Counted from the first letter of the stretch, positions 1 to 7,574 are shown. The stretch: 64,000 nucleotides of DNA from Micromonospora pattaloongensis (GCF_900107255.1 NZ_FNPH01000011.1:1-64000); one strand, 5' to 3'. The notes: generated by a model not told the origin, from the letters alone. Made by a program: numbers and translations.

Positions 1-2
1 AG

Positions 3-122
3 CCACGAGCCCAGATCGAGATCAAGCAGATGATGCCGGTGTGGGTGCCCGGCCGGCCTCGACGCGCCAAGGATGCTGCCGACATCGCCCGCCTTGCAGC
101 CGCTTTGGATTGCATGGAGTGA
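3..122 (+). CDS. C-terminal end of an unidentified protein (cut by window edge)
   Basis: An open frame enters from the left edge and stops with TGA at 120-122. The 39 visible residues are basic then helical (KQMMPVWVPGRP followed by AADIARLAAALD). This composition reads more like coding sequence than the other two frames, but there is no start, no recognisable domain and no neighbour on the left. It may equally be chance. Confidence 0.3.
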   Translation, partial: PRAQIEIKQMMPVWVPGRPRRAKDAADIARLAAALDCME

Positions 123-458
123 TCGTGTGCGGCTACCTGGAGCGCTAGCGGATCTCTGAGGAGGGTCGGGGTTCGGGGCGGAACCCCGAGGTCTTCAAGG
201 TTCTGGTTGTCCCCAAGCGTGGCCGGCCGGCCCGGCCGATACCGGCCGGAGGTCGCCAGCAGGCCGAAGCCGGGCCGGCGCGGCCCGCTTGCGGGCCGCC
301 TTGATCTGATGGAGCAATTCGGCAGTCGTCCGAGATGCAGATTTGTGATGTCCCGGCTGATGCTTTACACCTGCGTCCCACCAGATGCTTGACATGATCG
401 ACGCTTCGTTGTTCAGCGTCGACCGATCGGCTAACCGGTCCTGCAACCGCTGGCTCGT
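123..458. other. Non-coding stretch with hairpins and one repeat copy
   Basis: No convincing gene. The stretch holds a 7-bp hairpin around 167-186 (GGGGTTC/GAACCCC) and the first copy of the dispersed hairpin repeat at 236-331. Open frames in it have poor third-position GC. Confidence 0.5.
236..331. repeat. Dispersed hairpin repeat, copy 1
   Basis: About 95 bp closely match 5659-5761: GGCCGG-rich sequence, then the hairpin GCGGCCCGC (280-288), loop TT, GCGGGCCGC (291-299), then CCTTGATC and ending in AATTCGGCAGT. The hairpin could terminate transcription in either direction. Both copies lie in the accessory left end. Confidence 0.7.
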
Positions 459-1229
459 ATGGTTGCGGGCATGATCGGCAAGGTTTCCGATGCCGTGGTG
501 CAGCATCGGCGCGTCGTCTTGATGCTTGGTCTACTGGTGGCGGGCGTGAACTTCGCGGCCGTCGGGTTCGCGCCGGCCTTGGGTCAGCGCCTGTTCTTCC
601 CGCTGCTCTTCCTTATCGTGGCGGTCCTGGTCCTGGCGCTCATCACCATAGGGATCCGTCCGGCCTACTTCGTGGTGCAGCCGCAGATTCCGGCCTTCGC
701 CACACCCGCGCCAGCGTGGAAGGTGTTCCTTGCCCTGGGCTTCCTCGCGCCTGCATCGTCCAGCATCGGCGCAGTGGTGCGTTCGACCAGGGCAGGCATT
801 GTCTCGACGTTCGACGTGGTTGCCAATATCCCCTATTTTGTGCTGATCGCGCTGTTGCTGGTTGAGGCCTGGCGGGGTTACGGGATACAGCTTCATCCCT
901 ACGGGATACGGCAGCGTTCGGCTCTCGGCTCACTCACTGTGCCGTGGGAGGCCCTACCGGCCGCTCAGATCCCCCCAGGTGTCGACCGCCCCTCGCGCCT
1001 CCGGATGGCGATCGCGAAACCCCAGTTGGTGCGGCAACGCGGTATTCCGTGGAGTCGGAAGGACCTGCGCACCGACAACATCGACGCCGGGTTTCTGACC
1101 GCTGCAATCCGGCACTACGTCTGTCACCCGGAACACCGGGTCGCGATCGGCAGCCAGGCCGAGTACCAACGGCTTCTCGCCGACTTGCCCGACCGGGGCG
1201 GCCGGAAGGACGCGGGCGACGATTCCTAG
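459..1229 (+). CDS. Four-helix membrane protein with PH-like C-terminal half
   Basis: 256 aa. Four hydrophobic segments are visible at about residues 18-40, 44-66, 88-110 and 118-140, followed by a soluble C-terminal half containing the phrase PYGIRQRSALGSLTVPWEAL. Such a 'local geometry then W-x-x-I/L' phrase is typical of bacterial PH (YdbT/YcxB-like) domains on the cytoplasmic side of membrane proteins; that match is inference. An internal ATG at 471 is an alternative start. No operon partner is visible: the next gene is on the other strand. Function unknown. Confidence 0.7.
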   Translation: MVAGMIGKVSDAVVQHRRVVLMLGLLVAGVNFAAVGFAPALGQRLFFPLLFLIVAVLVLALITIGIRPAYFVVQPQIPAFATPAPAWKVFLALGFLAPASSSIGAVVRSTRAGIVSTFDVVANIPYFVLIALLLVEAWRGYGIQLHPYGIRQRSALGSLTVPWEALPAAQIPPGVDRPSRLRMAIAKPQLVRQRGIPWSRKDLRTDNIDAGFLTAAIRHYVCHPEHRVAIGSQAEYQRLLADLPDRGGRKDAGDDS

Positions 1230-1269
1230 GCCAACGTCAAGCACGTCCTGGGACGGATTCGTCTTCTTG

Positions 1270-1761
1270 TTAGTGCGCGCCGTCGCGGAACCTGAACACC
1301 AGTTCGGACCAGCCCGTGGCAGGTATCCCCCCGTCGAGCGCCGCGCTAATTGTTCGTTCCTCGTAGTTGAAATGCGATTCCATGATCGCCGCCAGTCCGT
1401 CAAGCTCACGGCCGATGGCTTCCAACGCCGGACCGCGGGATCTGGCGGCGTGGTCAGCGAGTTCGGCTACTCGCGACAGGATCGATGCGATCATCTCGTG
1501 GTCCTGGACGAGTTTGGCGACGGTCCCCGCGAGGTCGGGGTGTTCCCGCAGCAGTTCGGCGAACATCCCCGTGTCCTCGCCCTGGTGATGCGATGTCAAC
1601 GCGGCACAGAACGCCAGGCAATGGGTTACGAGTACGTGGTCGTCCGGTCGGTGCTGACCCAGGTCAGACTTGAGTTGGTTGATCTGGCGACGCAGTTCTT
1701 GATGCGCCTGCGCGAGCTCCAGGCTGAGCGCGGCTGCACGGTCGCGGTCATGGGAAGCCAC
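1270..1761 (-). CDS. Hemerythrin HHE cation-binding domain protein
   Basis: 163 aa, all-helical, with the His/Glu pattern of the hemerythrin HHE family: H-CLAF...TSHHQGED near residues 50-65, LVQDHE near 90 and ESHFNYEE near 135. These would bind a di-iron or other metal centre used for oxygen, NO or redox sensing or storage. I chose the GTG at 1761 because AAGGG lies upstream and the family alignment begins there. The open frame extends further upstream through a tRNA fragment, which cannot be part of the protein. Monocistronic. Substrate unknown. Confidence 0.8.
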   Translation of the reverse strand: MASHDRDRAAALSLELAQAHQELRRQINQLKSDLGQHRPDDHVLVTHCLAFCAALTSHHQGEDTGMFAELLREHPDLAGTVAKLVQDHEMIASILSRVAELADHAARSRGPALEAIGRELDGLAAIMESHFNYEERTISAALDGGIPATGWSELVFRFRDGAH

Positions 1762-2027
1762 TGATGGCGGCCCTTCGATTCCGCACCTCCATGCCTGACG
1801 CAGTCCGCCACCGGCACGCGATGCTGCCACTATCCGATCATCGGCATGGCGGAGCCGCAAGCCCGACCGGCCGCCGCAGGGCAGCCCGCCGACACGCGCC
1901 CCGTTCCGCGCCTGATGTCCCGGCTGGCTCCCAACGTGGCTCCCACGATCAGCCCGGCCGATTCGCCGCGTACGCGGAAAAGCCCCCGACCTCGCCGTTG
2001 TGGCTGGCCCGGGGCCTTCCCCTGTTG

Positions 2028-2069
2028 CGCGCCCGAAGGGACTCGAACCCCTAACCTTCTGATCCGTAG
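2028..2069 (-). other. Orphan 3' half of tRNA-Arg(ACG): integration-site remnant
   Basis: Read on the minus strand this runs CTACGGATCAGAAGG, GGGTTCGAGTCCC, then CGGGCGC. That is the anticodon loop (ACG), the 3' anticodon arm, T-arm and 3' acceptor strand of a tRNA-Arg. Sequence beyond the anticodon loop does not continue as tRNA, so there is no D-arm or 5' acceptor. A tRNA copy cut in the anticodon loop is the classic attL/attR left by a tyrosine-recombinase element. No matching intact tRNA-Arg is in the window. Confidence 0.8.
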
Positions 2070-2357
2070 CCTCGGCGGTGCTGTCCCAATCGGTCGGACC
2101 GGCCCTTGGCCCCTGGCACAGAGCCTGCTGGCGCCCATGCCCGTGCGTCACTGTCTGAGGCCGTTGCTGTCAATCGCTGCTGGCAAGCCGCCCGGCCTTG
2201 CCTCGACCTGGTTGCTGACCAGGTTCCCTGGGTAGAAACAGATCTATGGACCCCCGGGACTTGTTCCAAGTGCTGTTGGGCGTCGGCGGTCACGGTAACG
2301 TGCCCCTGCTCAAGCCGTCTGTCACTGTCGATCACGTCGGCATTGGCCGGCGGCCTT

Positions 2358-2377
2358 GGCTGTACGAATGGCTGTAT
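2358..2377 (+). repeat. 20-bp motif, copy 1, upstream of a small gene
   Basis: GGCTGTACGAATGGCTGTAT closely matches 3403-3422. Each copy lies about 33-38 nt before the start of a small unrecognised gene, so it may be a shared promoter or operator. Confidence 0.4.
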
Positions 2378-2414
2378 GGCGGCGGGATGCTGGCCACGGC
2401 ACGGCGGGAGACGG

Positions 2415-2759
2415 GTGGCGGTCAACAAGCGGGGCAGTAAGCCGATCGTTGTCGACGGGATCGGCTACCGCTGGCTCGTCCGCAGGAAGCCGACGTACAG
2501 CCAGGGCTTGACCTGGTCGCCACTGAGCTTTGCCGTTGAGCGGATGGACCCGCCTGACTGCGCCACCCTCATCGTCCGGCTGGCGTCCCCTCATCCGGGC
2601 AACTGGATGAACGTTCCGGCCTCTCCGGTGCTGCCTTCGGCGGTCGCCAGCGCCATACGGCAAGCGCTTGACCGTGGCTGGCAGCCGGATCATCCCGGAT
2701 CGCCGTTCATGCTGAACCTCGGTGATGAGGACCAACTTTCGCAGCCGACGACGGGCTAG
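2415..2759 (+). CDS. Small hypothetical protein (114 aa)
   Basis: The GTG at 2415 follows GGAG at 2407-2410. The upstream part of the open frame has non-coding composition, so I trim it. The protein starts VAVNKRGSKPIVVDG and has a central YRWLVRRKPTY segment rich in aromatic and basic residues. No signal peptide, membrane segment or known motif. I do not recognise the family. It is the first of three small soluble genes (2415, 2906, 3456) in the same orientation in the decayed-element region. It converges on and slightly overlaps the end of the minus-strand fragment at 2756. Confidence 0.6.
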   Translation: MAVNKRGSKPIVVDGIGYRWLVRRKPTYSQGLTWSPLSFAVERMDPPDCATLIVRLASPHPGNWMNVPASPVLPSAVASAIRQALDRGWQPDHPGSPFMLNLGDEDQLSQPTTG

Positions 2760-2950
2760 ACGTCCGCACCGACTGTCAGCTTGGGAATCAAACAAGATGC
2801 GCTCGGATCGCCGCTCTTCGTCGGCTCGACGCGCTCCCCGGTGGCCTGGTTGGCCCCCGGTGCCATCACCTTGTGGCCCATGGATGGCCCGTCGCGCCAG
2901 TCCTCATGGGCGAAGATGGCTCCGTGCCAGACACCGTCGTGGAGATTCAC
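2756..2950 (-). CDS. Possible fragment of an unidentified gene
   Basis: 64 codons with high third-position GC, including HDGVWHGAIFAHEDW and ending in LTVGADV. Codon use is better than in the opposing frames between 2760 and 2900, so it may be the 3' end of a gene truncated by rearrangement. It overlaps the start region of the plus-strand gene at 2906. No family recognised. Confidence 0.35.
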   Translation of the reverse strand: MNLHDGVWHGAIFAHEDWRDGPSMGHKVMAPGANQATGERVEPTKSGDPSASCLIPKLTVGADV

Positions 2951-3268
2951 GTCCCGCTCGTGGCAACTCCGGGGCTCACAGAGGATCAGTACGCGTTCCC
3001 ATGGACTGAGGACGTCGAAGACTTCCTCGCCGGCCTGGACGAGCAGGGCGACGTCCAGCAGTACGACGATGGCGAAGAGTGCGGAGAGGCTTACGTCTTC
3101 TTCATCACCGGCAGCCGCGAAGAGGCCCTGCTTGCGGTTGCCACTCGGGTGGCAACTCTGGACGGGGTGCCCGCCGGCGCCTTCGCAGTGGTCACCGACG
3201 ACGAGGCGGAAGAGTTCGGGATGGGACGGCGCGTGGACCTTCCCTTGCCCGCGGGGCAGGACGGCTAG
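2906..3268 (+). CDS. Small acidic hypothetical protein
   Basis: 120 aa from ATG 2906; GTG 2924 is an equally possible start and neither has a clear ribosome site. Strongly acidic (EDVEDF, QYDDGEECGEAY, DDEAEEFG), with a beta-strand start VEIHVPLV and a central YVFFITGS. Compact, acidic, soluble single-domain proteins of this kind are often immunity proteins or antitoxins, but I see no specific family and no partner toxin. Codon use fits the host. Confidence 0.6.
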   Translation: MGEDGSVPDTVVEIHVPLVATPGLTEDQYAFPWTEDVEDFLAGLDEQGDVQQYDDGEECGEAYVFFITGSREEALLAVATRVATLDGVPAGAFAVVTDDEAEEFGMGRRVDLPLPAGQDG

Positions 3269-3402
3269 CAGTCTGACGGGCGCTGGCGGGGACCTCTGCG
3301 TTGCAAAGATCGAGAACGCTGTCGGTCAGCGTCGGCCGTTGCCGCTGACCTGCTCGACTTGTCGGCTACGGTCGTTTGCTACCTGTGCCCGTCCGCTGGC
3401 CT

Positions 3403-3426
3403 GGCTGTACGGATGGCTGTACAGCC
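3403..3426 (+). repeat. 20-bp motif, copy 2, forming a hairpin
   Basis: GGCTGTACGGATGGCTGTAC matches 2358-2377 with few differences. Extended to 3426 it forms a perfect 8-bp hairpin (GGCTGTAC / GTACAGCC, 8-nt loop). It lies 33 nt before the ATG at 3456. Confidence 0.4.
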
Positions 3427-3455
3427 ACGTAGTGGAACGCCTGGATGATGACCTG

Positions 3456-3857
3456 ATGGCGGACGACAACCGCGCGGTGATCGCGATCGGCAAGCACGGG
3501 CTGACGCTGGGCGTTGACCCCGACGGGCACTGGATAGTCTCGGCAAACGACGGCCGGCACTGGAGACCAGCGGAGAACCCCGTCTCGCTGCTACCACTCT
3601 TGGAACGGCGTCACGAGGACGTCACAACCCTCGGCATCGACCAGGCCTTCGATCCGCCTCCTTGGGATGACCTTGTCCGTTTCGCCATGTCCAGCTGGTC
3701 CGACTACTGGGCGGGCCTCGCGCTCGGCTGGCTTGAGGACGGCTATCCGGCCGCTCCGTTCCGCGACACGTTGCAGTCCCTGAAAAGTGCGCCTCAACGT
3801 ACCCAGCCCATTCGGCACCGGGCGCTGCGGCTCTGGCGCGAGTTGCCCACGCCCTGA
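3456..3857 (+). CDS. Small hypothetical protein (133 aa)
   Basis: From ATG 3456 (alternative GTG 3432, in frame). Starts MADDNRAVIAIGKHGLTLG and ends ALRLWRELPTP. It contains WSDYWAGLALGWLEDG and a region of alternating aromatic residues. No membrane segment, signal peptide or catalytic motif. The longer open frame upstream is non-coding in composition. It shares a 20-bp upstream motif with the gene at 2415, suggesting common control. Family not recognised. Confidence 0.55.
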   Translation: MADDNRAVIAIGKHGLTLGVDPDGHWIVSANDGRHWRPAENPVSLLPLLERRHEDVTTLGIDQAFDPPPWDDLVRFAMSSWSDYWAGLALGWLEDGYPAAPFRDTLQSLKSAPQRTQPIRHRALRLWRELPTP

Positions 3858-4037
3858 GCGGAACTATGCCCTACGGCATCGCACCGTCAGTTTTGAAGAA
3901 GAACGAAGATCACGGCGCCGAGATGCCTGAAACGCCTGCAGCTGGCGGCCGCTCCGGTTGCGACTCGTGCCCCTTGTGCGCCCCGGCTACTGGCCCACGG
4001 ATCGCCCGCGCCGCGCCTTTCGGGGTAAAAGAACACC

Positions 4038-4393
4038 ATGGGGATACGTCTCGGTAGTGTCGTGACAATTGTGCCGATCTTGAGACCATGACGAAGTTCT
4101 GGGCCGCTGCGCTGGATCTCACTCCCGGTCCCGGCAGCGACGATGGCCGCTTCCGGGTATTGCGTGGGCCTCGGGTCAACGTCTCGTTACAGGTCGCGGC
4201 CAGCCCGGTCAGCGCCCGCGATCAAATGCACTTCGATCTCTACAGCGACGACCAAGAGGGTGAGGTGCAACGCCTCGTCGGACTCGGTGCCAGTTACGTA
4301 CGGCACAACGACGATCCGAGGGACGACTACGTCGTGCTTGCCGACCCCGAAGGCAACGAATTCTGCGTGTGCGCCAGAACAACGCTCGATTGA
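4038..4393 (+). pseudogene. VOC/glyoxalase-family gene broken by a 1-nt frameshift
   Basis: Reading from ATG 4038 gives MGIRLGSVVTIV and then leaves frame near 4071. From ATG 4088 another frame gives MTKFWAAALDL and continues to YVVLADPEGNEFCVC, the C-terminal strand and metal-site region of vicinal-oxygen-chelate (glyoxalase_6-like) proteins. One base missing at 'GTG CC GAT' would restore VTIV-x-DLETMTKFW, the normal start of this family. Either the gene is dead, or translation begins at 4088 giving a 101-aa product lacking the first strand. A sequencing error is possible. Confidence 0.75.
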
Positions 4394-4489
4394 GGTGGCT
4401 TCGCCGTAGGCGGGCAGCGCCTGATCCGATGAGCGGATCTCCTCGTCGGGCAGTCGCCAGACCGTCCAGCCTCCCGGGACGGGCAGCGG

Positions 4490-4675
4490 ATGCTCGGGCA
4501 CGCCTCGGCGTCGATGACGTTGGACGTGTACGCGGGGCTGTTCGGTGACGACCTGGACGCGGTGGCCGACCGACTGGACGAGGCGTTCACAGCACGGGAC
4601 AAGGATCATCTAGGGACTGGCACGGCCCACGGCAGTGTGATCGACCTGGGGAAAAGGAGAAGCCCAGGCCGGTGA
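4490..4675 (+). pseudogene. 3' end of a tyrosine-recombinase integrase, copy 1
   Basis: The frame encodes MLGHASASMTLDVYAGLFGD and ends in KRRSPGR. LGH is the third active-site box and the Tyr of LDVY is the catalytic tyrosine of phage-type integrases. The rest of the catalytic domain and the N-terminus are missing. It is nearly identical to 7670-7855. The terminator and tRNA-Thr 3' end directly follow, the usual int-att arrangement of actinomycete integrative elements. Confidence 0.85.
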
Positions 4676-4683
4676 CCTGGGCT
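4661..4683 (+). terminator. Hairpin terminator after integrase remnant 1
   Basis: AGCCCAGG (4661-4668), 7-nt loop, CCTGGGCT (4676-4683), followed by TTCC. Same structure at 7841-7863. It separates int from the tRNA att site. Confidence 0.7.
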
Positions 4684-4689
4684 TTCCTG

Positions 4690-4734
4690 TGGAGCCGCCT
4701 ATCGGAATCGAACCGATGACCTACGCATTACGAG
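4690..4734 (-). other. Att-site copy: 3' part of tRNA-Thr(CGT)
   Basis: 45 bp identical to 7870-7914: the 3' acceptor strand with CCA, T-arm, variable region and 3' anticodon stem of tRNA-Thr. Identity ends within the anticodon loop, after which the sequence diverges. This is what site-specific integration into the tRNA leaves at the distal end of an element. Confidence 0.85.
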
Positions 4735-5050
4735 ATCAAACTGCCCGTCCCGCCGGCCTGGGACGATGAGGGTCTAGCAGCGGAAATGCCTCGCGACATC
4801 TCACACCACTCCCCCGCTGTCGGTCGACCTCTTGCGGACTAGATGCGGACTGCAGGTCAGGCGGCACGGAGCGTCAGTTTGGAAGGGCGTGATCCGCCGT
4901 CCGTGATGCCCGGAACGCCTGCTCGTGGTGGCCGTCGAGCTGACCGCTCGTGCCCGCTGGTGACCGCTGGACCTCGCGGCTACTCGTGGAAGGCCCATGA
5001 GTCAGGAGACAACTCGCCAGCATGACGATCCCACCGGGATCGCGGGAAGC
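4735..5050. other. Gene-free stretch beside the att copy
   Basis: No supported gene. TTGCGGAC and GATGCGGAC near 4833-4850 resemble short direct repeats and could be integrase arm sites. A stretch near 4870-4965 looks like a diverged copy of 3886-3975. Confidence 0.35.
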
Positions 5051-5494
5051 TCAGCCCTCCACCAGCTGGAAGATGATCCAGACGACTTGCAGAGCAACGC
5101 CTACGGAGCCGCCGACAAGTCCCAGGAGTGCCAGCACACGGCAGAGAAGATGCGCGTTTGCACGTAACCCGAGCAAGCCGAACACGACACCAGCGGCTCC
5201 CGGAAGGGCACCGAAGTCCAGGTACGGGAACAACGGCATCCAGACCACGCCGCCGGCCAGCGCCAAGAGCGACAGGACCATGCGCCTGTGATCGAGAACC
5301 ATCGCCTTGTGATCGTGCGCCACCGACGGCAGGTCAGCGACCAAGGCGTCCAGTTCACCGTAGGTCTTCGCCACGTAGGCCTGTCCTGACCGGTCCTCGA
5401 ACTCCACCAGGGTCAATCGCCCCTCGCCGGCAGCGGCACCGAGCCGAACCACGACTGCCTCTCGGTCACGATCACACACCCGCATGTCGTTCAT
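5051..5494 (-). CDS. DUF1707 membrane protein
   Basis: 147 aa. It begins MNDMRVCDRDREAVVVRL and continues to YGELDALVADLP at about residue 55, the actinobacterial DUF1707 domain, a short helical N-terminal domain found on many small membrane proteins. After it come three hydrophobic segments at about residues 72-92, 95-113 and 122-145, like DUF4190-type membrane modules. The ATG at 5494 sits 6 nt after TACCCT, fitting a leaderless transcript. It lies between the two tRNA-Thr att copies, so it is cargo or trapped host DNA. Function unknown. Confidence 0.8.
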   Translation of the reverse strand: MNDMRVCDRDREAVVVRLGAAAGEGRLTLVEFEDRSGQAYVAKTYGELDALVADLPSVAHDHKAMVLDHRRMVLSLLALAGGVVWMPLFPYLDFGALPGAAGVVFGLLGLRANAHLLCRVLALLGLVGGSVGVALQVVWIIFQLVEG

Positions 5495-5506
5495 GGGCAG
5501 AGGGTA
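5495..5506 (-). promoter_or_regulatory. -10 box of a leaderless promoter (DUF1707 gene)
   Basis: On the minus strand TACCCT, then 6 nt, then ATG at 5494. Confidence 0.5.
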
Positions 5507-5658
5507 GCGATAGGCCGTGGTCACGTCGATGGAAAGACATCGAATCTACCAAGCTCGGTATGCGGCGAGGGGCGCCTTGCCGTCTCAGTACAGGCGGGCT
5601 GGCGGAGCTGTGAGCGGATCTCCTCGTCGGGCAGTCGTAGACCGTCCAGCCTCCCCGG

Positions 5659-5761
5659 ACGGCCCGGCCGATGCCGGCCGGAGGTCGCCAGCAGGCCGGG
5701 GCCGGGCCGGCGCGGCCCGCTTTGCGGGCCGCCTTGATCCTAAAGAGGGGAATTCGGCAGT
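5659..5761. repeat. Dispersed hairpin repeat, copy 2
   Basis: Matches 236-331. The hairpin here is GCGGCCCGC (5712-5720), TTT, GCGGGCCGC (5724-5732). About 100 bp, non-coding. Confidence 0.7.
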
Positions 5762-6045
5762 GCGCGGGCCTCAGCGGTTGTCCTCCGTCGGCTGATGTGC
5801 GACACACGTCTGCCAACTGACCTGCGGCATGCGCGCGGATCGCGGCTACCTATTGACTGGTGGTACGACCAGAAGAGGACGTTCAACGCAACGACGGCAA
5901 ACCCCATCGAGGCCAAGGCGGGGACGTGCCGTCAAGACGTCATGGACGAGCTGCTCGGTGCGAGTCGACCCCTGACCAGCGGAATTAACCTACGGGTCAG
6001 GGGCCGATCTTCGAGGTCTCGCGCCGACGGGCGGGAATAGTTCGG

Positions 6046-7056
6046 TCAATCCTTGGTGGCACGCTCGGTCGCGGCGCGGTCGCTCGCCACGATGAGGTCG
6101 AGCAGTTCCTTGCCCAGCCCGGCCGGGACCCGGACGCGACCGCCGCCGGTCGAGATTGCCTGCGGACACGTCGCGTCACCCAGCACCACCGTGACTTCGC
6201 CGAGGCTGATTCCGACCGGACCGGGCGTCTGCAGTGTGCATTCCTCACCTGCGGGCACGGGGTCGCGCAGCTCGGCGAGGGTTGTCCGGATCTGGTTCAG
6301 CGTCTTGGCGTCCGTCGCGACGACCATGCCGTTGGTGGGCGGCACGTTGGTGGTGGCGTTGGCGATGCGGTCGGGCAACACCAGGCCGCCGGAGGCCGGG
6401 GCCGCCGGGCCGGCGGGCCAGGTGACGCGCTTGATCAGCTGCTCGCGGCCCTTCTCGTCCCCGGAGATGAAGGCCGTCGTCGCCTGAATCTCGTCGCTGA
6501 AAGCGCGGTAGGTCCACATGGACGGGATCATGTACGGGTCAGGCTGCTCGACTTGGAGCAGCTGCCCGTCCTTGACCACCAGCCGGTCCGGGCCGACGGA
6601 CGGGGCGACGCCCTTCTGCACGACAGCTATCCACGCCTGCCCTTCAGACTTGCACTTGACGAGTGTGCTCCCTGGCGGGCGCGACCTCGGCCGCGTGGGA
6701 TACCACCGCGCGGCGAGGTAGACGGTGTGCGGCTCGGCGATGCAGGGGTCGAAGGTCGTGACCTCGCTCGTCCGCCAGCCCTCCGGGACGGCGACCGACA
6801 GGCCACCCAAGCTCACCGTGGTCCCGGGCTCCCCGGCGGCCTCGGACCGGTCCGGGGCCGCCATTCGGAGGGGCAGGGCCACGACGGCCGCGAGCACGGC
6901 CGCGACGGCGACGGAGCCGGCTGTTTTCCAGGCGCGGCGGCGGCGCTGCACGCTGCGCCGCCCGAGGCTGACCAGCCGGGAGGTGGGATCGCTCTCGGTC
7001 GGCGTCACGGAGGCGGCTGCGCGTTCGAGTAGTTCTCTGGCGTGGGTGGGATTCAC
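6046..7056 (-). CDS. Single-pass membrane partner of an ECF sigma factor
   Basis: 336 aa from GTG 7056, which overlaps the sigma-factor stop as GTGA. The N-terminal ~45 residues (NPTHARELLERAAASVTP...) are cytoplasmic and basic. One membrane segment follows at about residues 47-65 (VAVAAVLAAVVALPL), then a long extracytoplasmic domain with paired cysteines. Gene order and topology suggest an anti-sigma factor or sigma-linked sensor, but no zinc-finger (ZAS) Cys/His motif is present in the N-terminal part. The role is inferred from position only. Confidence 0.7.
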   Translation of the reverse strand: MNPTHARELLERAAASVTPTESDPTSRLVSLGRRSVQRRRRAWKTAGSVAVAAVLAAVVALPLRMAAPDRSEAAGEPGTTVSLGGLSVAVPEGWRTSEVTTFDPCIAEPHTVYLAARWYPTRPRSRPPGSTLVKCKSEGQAWIAVVQKGVAPSVGPDRLVVKDGQLLQVEQPDPYMIPSMWTYRAFSDEIQATTAFISGDEKGREQLIKRVTWPAGPAAPASGGLVLPDRIANATTNVPPTNGMVVATDAKTLNQIRTTLAELRDPVPAGEECTLQTPGPVGISLGEVTVVLGDATCPQAISTGGGRVRVPAGLGKELLDLIVASDRAATERATKD

Positions 7057-7574
7057 GGCGTCTCCTTGGAAGATTCGACGAACAGGCCGCTGTCGCGCAA
7101 CGCTGCCAGGGCTCGGGACGTGCGGCTCTTGACCGTTCCCACCGCGACGCCGAGGGTCTGCGCCACCTCGGCCTCGGAGGCGTCGGCCCAGAACCGCAAC
7201 ACGAGCACCACCCGCTGGTCGGCGGGCAGCCGGCGCAGACTGGCGAGCACCTGCACGCTGAGATCCGACTGATCCGCGAAGCCACGACGGGACGCGTCCG
7301 GCAGCTCCTCGGTCGGCACCTCGTCGCGCCAGCGCCGGCGCCTGGCCCGCATCGCGGTACGGACCATCACCTGCCGGACGTATGCCTCCGGTCGCCCGTC
7401 CGGCATGCCCAACCGATGCCACGACCGATAGGCAGCGATCAGACCCTCCTGGGCGAGGTCCTCGCCCAGCCGGCCGTCACCGGCCAGCAGCGCGCCGAAG
7501 CGAACGATCTCGCGGTACCGGCTGGCGACGAAGTCCTCGTAGCCGGCGGGTTCCGCTCTGCGAAGCAAGCCCAT
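7053..7574 (-). CDS. ECF RNA polymerase sigma factor (SigE-family type)
   Basis: 173 aa, normal for the short SigE-like ECF group. Region 2: YEDFVASRYREIVRFGALL and EDLAQEGLIAAYRSWHRL (-10 recognition and core binding). Region 4: LRRLPADQRVVLVLRFW through VAVGTVKSRTSRALAALR (helix-turn-helix for the -35). Translationally coupled to the downstream membrane protein, which is probably its regulator. The pair lies between the two tRNA-Thr att copies, so it may have been brought by, or trapped between, integrative elements. Confidence 0.9.
   Translation of the reverse strand: MGLLRRAEPAGYEDFVASRYREIVRFGALLAGDGRLGEDLAQEGLIAAYRSWHRLGMPDGRPEAYVRQVMVRTAMRARRRRWRDEVPTEELPDASRRGFADQSDLSVQVLASLRRLPADQRVVLVLRFWADASEAEVAQTLGVAVGTVKSRTSRALAALRDSGLFVESSKETP

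Larger units (their letters stand above)
1762..2414. other. Gene-poor stretch holding an orphan tRNA half
   Basis: No supported gene. The only recognisable element is the tRNA-Arg 3' half at 2028-2069. A 20-bp motif at 2358-2377 recurs at 3403-3422. Confidence 0.5.
5495..6045. other. Intergenic stretch with repeat copy 2
   Basis: No gene supported. Contains GAGCGGATCTCCTCGTCGGG-type sequence around 5612-5658 also found at 4432-4488, then the hairpin repeat at 5659-5761. Confidence 0.45.

Noticed and set aside
1270-2151. Long form (293 aa) of the hemerythrin ORF
   Set aside because: Its N-terminal 130 codons run through the tRNA-Arg fragment and have non-coding composition; the GTG at 1761 has a ribosome site.
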